From Acinetobacter vivianii (lineage in GTDB: Bacteria > Pseudomonadota > Gammaproteobacteria > Pseudomonadales > Moraxellaceae): a DNA stretch of 64,000 bases. This document shows, piece after piece, positions 61,545 to 64,000 of the stretch (its first letter is position 1; each line of letters opens with the position of its first letter). The position numbers and the translations under genes are program-made. Location of the stretch: assembly GCF_014635885.1 (NCBI RefSeq), contig NZ_BMDR01000010.1:38935-102934 (forward strand), given 5' to 3'. The notes under the pieces were generated by a model. That model was not told where the DNA came from, searched no databases, and worked only from the letters and a program-made list of their open reading frames with translations.

Positions 61545-62468
61545 ATGAAATATAAGCCATTTATCATCATATGCAGTATTATTTTTTTGTCTGGATGTGA
61601 AAAGATGAAAGAGCTCTCTGGGAGCTCAATCAAATGTAATGATGAGATCGTAAAACAGCTTGTTGTTGAAAGTCTAAGTAAACAAATTAGTAATTTGTCA
61701 GTTGAAAAAGTGAAGGCACTTGTCACTGATGAAAATATCGTTATTGATATGGGAAAACTCAGAGGTGTGCTAAAGCAGGTTACTTTTAATGTTGATGATA
61801 TTCGAACAAATAATTCGGATCCTAATAGCAATAAGGAATATTGTGTAGCAAACCTTACAGTAAAGTTACCAGATCAAGTAATTAGAGATGCTGATGCTGC
61901 TAGGAATGTTTATGGAGAAACAAACATTGCTCAGGCTGCGGTTCTTTCAAACTTGTCTCTAGAATTAAATCAGCTAAGAACAGAGCTAGAGTATTCTGCA
62001 CAACCTACTGATGATCAGAAAAAAGTGTATGTAGCCTTGGAGAATGGTGATGCCTTATCAGTATTTATTCGAGATATAGCAGTTGATTCTCTACTTAAGA
62101 ATGCAAGACAAAATGCAATGGAATTAGCAAAACAGGAAGAATTCAAAAGAGTCGAACAAGAAAAGGCTGATGCTCAGGAGTATCAGGCCGTTTTAATTGC
62201 AGAGGCTCAAGCAAATTTAGATAAAGCAAATGAAAATTTAAATCTGGTTTGGAATGCAACAACTAAAGATGTTAGAGGAAAGTTGTTAGATGAACAAAGA
62301 TTGTGGTTAAAGAAGCGGGATCTGGAATGTAAGCTTGAAAGCTCAAATATTGAGGAAAATAATGAAGTATATAGACTGAATTGTGAAGCAAAAATAACTG
62401 TTCAAAGGGCTAGTGAGTTGAAACAAAAAATATATTATCTAGAAGAAAATTCTACTTCAGCAATGTGA
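61545..62468 (+). CDS. lipoprotein with LprI-like (DUF1311) C-terminal region
   Basis: 307-residue lipoprotein. Signal MKYKPFIIICSIIFLSGC with lipobox LSGC. Residues ~30-190 are paralogous to the protein at 60812. A coiled-coil segment follows (EEFKRVEQEKADAQEYQAVLIAEAQANLDKANENL). The C-terminal ~75 residues resemble lysozyme-inhibitor LprI/DUF1311: LNLVWNATTKDVRGKLLDEQRLWLKKRDLEC and a second Cys in LNCEAK. This suggests envelope or lysozyme defence, but the N-terminal domain is unexplained. It follows 60812 and ends at a terminator. Confidence 0.75.
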   Translation: MKYKPFIIICSIIFLSGCEKMKELSGSSIKCNDEIVKQLVVESLSKQISNLSVEKVKALVTDENIVIDMGKLRGVLKQVTFNVDDIRTNNSDPNSNKEYCVANLTVKLPDQVIRDADAARNVYGETNIAQAAVLSNLSLELNQLRTELEYSAQPTDDQKKVYVALENGDALSVFIRDIAVDSLLKNARQNAMELAKQEEFKRVEQEKADAQEYQAVLIAEAQANLDKANENLNLVWNATTKDVRGKLLDEQRLWLKKRDLECKLESSNIEENNEVYRLNCEAKITVQRASELKQKIYYLEENSTSAM

Positions 62469-62485
62469 ATTAAATAAACAAGTAG

Positions 62486-62515
62486 AAAAGGACGAATTGA
62501 TTCGTCCTTTTTTTA
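62486..62515 (+). terminator. rho-independent terminator after the lipoprotein pair
   Basis: AAAAGGACGAA pairs with TTCGTCCTTTT around TTGA, followed by further T. Confidence 0.9.
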
Positions 62516-62554
62516 TTGGCATGCTTAAGCAAATCACGTGCTTAGATAAAGTTT

Positions 62555-63337
62555 ATGAAAATTACATTGATTGGTGCAGGGCGGGTTGCGACACATTTAG
62601 CTCGAGCTTTAAAACAGCAGCATCAGATTGTGCAAGTATTTAGCCGAGACTTACAGCATGCTGAGACCCTTGCAGATCAAGTAAATGCTCAAGCGATTAA
62701 TCAGGTTAATCAACTTGATCCACATGTAGATTTGGTGATTATTGCGGTAAGTGATCAGGCCATTTTCAGCGTAATTGAATCGATTACATCATATTTACCA
62801 GACAATTTGATTGTGCATACCTCAGGCAGCACCAGTTTATCTGTTCTACAAAATTCTCATTATCGAGCTGGTGTGTTTTATCCCTTGCAAACCTTTAGTT
62901 TTGATAGGGAAGTTAATTGGGCAGAAACGCCTTTGTTTGTTGAGGCTGCCGAGCAGCAGGATTTAGCTTTTTTAACAGAATTAGCAAACAGTTTAAGCCA
63001 TCGTGTCTATCAATATAGTTCTAAGCAAAGACAAACTTTACATTTGTCGGCTGTATTTGCTTGTAATTTCAGCAATTATTGCTATGACATGGCAAAACAA
63101 ATTGTAGATGCCGAGCAGGTTGATTTTAGTTTGCTATATCCTTTAATTATGGAAACTGCGAATAAGGCAACCCAGAATGACCCTAAACAAATGCAGACAG
63201 GGCCTGCAATGCGTGGTGATCAGAATATATTAAAGATGCAGCGCCATTTATTAGCGGAGACACAACGTAACGATCTGGAAAATATCTATGCTTTGATGAG
63301 TGAAGGGATTTATAAACGCCATATAAATCAAGAGTAA
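62555..63337 (+). CDS. Rossmann-like/DUF2520 domain protein
   Basis: 260-residue oxidoreductase-like protein. The N-terminal Rossmann domain starts MKITLIGAGRVATHLARAL (GxGxxA variant of the NAD(P) motif). VIIAVSDQAI and VHTSGS follow, as in F420-dependent/ProC-like NADP-binding domains. The C-terminal half is the DUF2520 helical domain with GVFYPLQTFS and LHLSAVFACNFSNYCY. Function of the family is not established. It precedes the vgrG gene with a palindrome between them. Confidence 0.88.
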   Translation: MKITLIGAGRVATHLARALKQQHQIVQVFSRDLQHAETLADQVNAQAINQVNQLDPHVDLVIIAVSDQAIFSVIESITSYLPDNLIVHTSGSTSLSVLQNSHYRAGVFYPLQTFSFDREVNWAETPLFVEAAEQQDLAFLTELANSLSHRVYQYSSKQRQTLHLSAVFACNFSNYCYDMAKQIVDAEQVDFSLLYPLIMETANKATQNDPKQMQTGPAMRGDQNILKMQRHLLAETQRNDLENIYALMSEGIYKRHINQE

Positions 63338-63345
63338 CGATAATG

Positions 63346-63377
63346 ATACAAAATAGACAAATTTGTCTATTTTGTAT
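63346..63377. repeat. perfect 32-bp palindrome upstream of vgrG
   Basis: ATACAAAATAGACAAA is followed immediately by its exact reverse complement, with no spacer. It lies nine bases after the DUF2520 gene stop and 38 bases before the vgrG ATG. As RNA it would give a long hairpin and could terminate the upstream gene, but it equally suits a dimeric DNA-binding protein. Confidence 0.8.
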
Positions 63378-63415
63378 AAAATGCGGAAAATTTGAGTAAA
63401 TATTTTATAAAAAAT

Positions 63416-64000
63416 ATGTTGAGTAATATATTTCAAGCCTTGGACAGTTTAGGCCTCACAGCACAGAAACGTGCGATCCATATTCAGTTTTCAAATCAAA
63501 AATTAAATTCCCAAGTCTTCCTGCAACGTATTGATGGTCAGCATGAATTAAACGCTGGCTCTAAGGCAGAGCTGATCTGTTTATCGACCAATGCTGCCAT
63601 TCCACTCAAACAATTTATTGGCAGCCAAGCCGCAATTGATACGGTCACGGATCAGGGCCAACTGAGCCGTGTCACGGGGATTATTACTCAAGCTTTACAA
63701 GGCCAATCTGACGGTAGCTTAACCCTCTATAAACTCACGCTCGAAGACTCAACTGCACTGTGGAAACAACGCCGTAACAGCCGCGTGTTTATGAATAAAA
63801 GCGTGCGTGATGTGGTGGAAATTGTCTTTAAAGAATGGCAACAAAAAAGCCCCTTATTTGCATCGAGCTTAACGCTTGATTTAAGCGGACTCAGCCAAGA
63901 CTATGACGTCCGTCCATTTATCATGCAATCCAATGAAAGCGACTATGACTTTCTGACTCGTCTGATGCGCAGTGAAGGGATTAACTGGCTGGTTGATGAA
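63416..64000 (+). CDS. vgrG: type VI secretion tip protein VgrG, 3'-truncated by window edge
   Basis: First 195 residues of a VgrG spike protein; the frame is open to the window end. The N-terminus LSNIFQALDSLGLTAQKRAIHIQFSNQKLN is followed by typical gp27-like VgrG segments: IGSQAAIDTVTDQGQLSRVTGIIT, YKLTLEDSTALWKQRRNSRVFMNKSV, and VRPFIMQSNESDYDFLTRLMRSEGINWLVDE. The gene body looks more GC-balanced than its AT-rich upstream region. No good ribosome site precedes the ATG. Downstream effector and immunity genes are beyond the window. Confidence 0.9.
   Translation, partial: MLSNIFQALDSLGLTAQKRAIHIQFSNQKLNSQVFLQRIDGQHELNAGSKAELICLSTNAAIPLKQFIGSQAAIDTVTDQGQLSRVTGIITQALQGQSDGSLTLYKLTLEDSTALWKQRRNSRVFMNKSVRDVVEIVFKEWQQKSPLFASSLTLDLSGLSQDYDVRPFIMQSNESDYDFLTRLMRSEGINWLVDE

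Noticed and set aside
1..64000. tRNA, rRNA, CRISPR, insertion sequences or prophage
   Set aside because: Intergenic gaps were read for tRNA-like cloverleafs, regularly spaced repeats, transposases and integrases; none was found by eye.

Overview
The window is a stretch of an Acinetobacter chromosome (Moraxellaceae, Gammaproteobacteria). The base composition is AT-rich, and the gene content is typical of the genus: a complete AdeRS-AdeABC efflux locus very close to the A. baumannii one, a DcaP-type porin, a Vfr/Crp-like regulator, and pyrB paired with a catalytically dead pyrC'. I cannot name the species. I see no rRNA, tRNA, insertion sequence, prophage or CRISPR array.

Layout. 1-2.1 kb: the 3' part of hutG (histidine degradation) and glutamate dehydrogenase. 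2.2-6.4 kb: an SDR/enoyl-CoA hydratase pair divergent from an AraC-type regulator, then a MocR-type regulator. 6.4-9.0 kb: cytochrome bd-type quinol oxidase (cydAB) with a 40-residue DUF2474-like third gene. 9.3-13.8 kb: an orphan protein, a small membrane protein, an FdhF/YdeP-type molybdoenzyme and its sulfurtransferase FdhD. 13.9-15.3 kb: Dyp peroxidase and a thioesterase. 15.4-23.1 kb: adeABC (minus strand) and divergent adeRS, with a direct-repeat AdeR operator between them.

23.3-39.4 kb is a large organosulfur-scavenging region. It holds an FMNH2-dependent monooxygenase, an aldo/keto reductase, a porin, three ABC substrate-binding proteins (two of them lipoproteins), three permeases, two ATPases, an MFS transporter, a stand-alone TOBE/molbindin protein, an SfnR-like sigma-54 activator and a TauD-type dioxygenase. 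A consensus sigma-54 promoter lies upstream of the porin. It is followed by a ten-codon ORF in which five residues are Met or Cys, and then by a terminator-like hairpin. Together these look like a sulfur-amino-acid-sensing attenuator, and I consider this the most novel item in the window.

39.4-46.2 kb: a TetR regulator with a thrice-repeated candidate operator, and a same-direction cluster of two PF10118-type metal-dependent hydrolases, an SDR, a Baeyer-Villiger-type flavin monooxygenase and a methyltransferase. 46.3-58.1 kb is mostly housekeeping: M48 lipoprotein peptidase, Crp/Vfr regulator, OsmC, M23 peptidase, clpB with a heat-shock promoter, rlmL, pyrB-pyrC'. 58.2-64.0 kb is more accessory: a tandem duplication giving a short membrane protein beside an OmpA-family protein, two paralogous lipoproteins (one with an LprI-like tail), a DUF2520 protein, and the start of a type VI secretion vgrG preceded by a perfect 32-bp palindrome.
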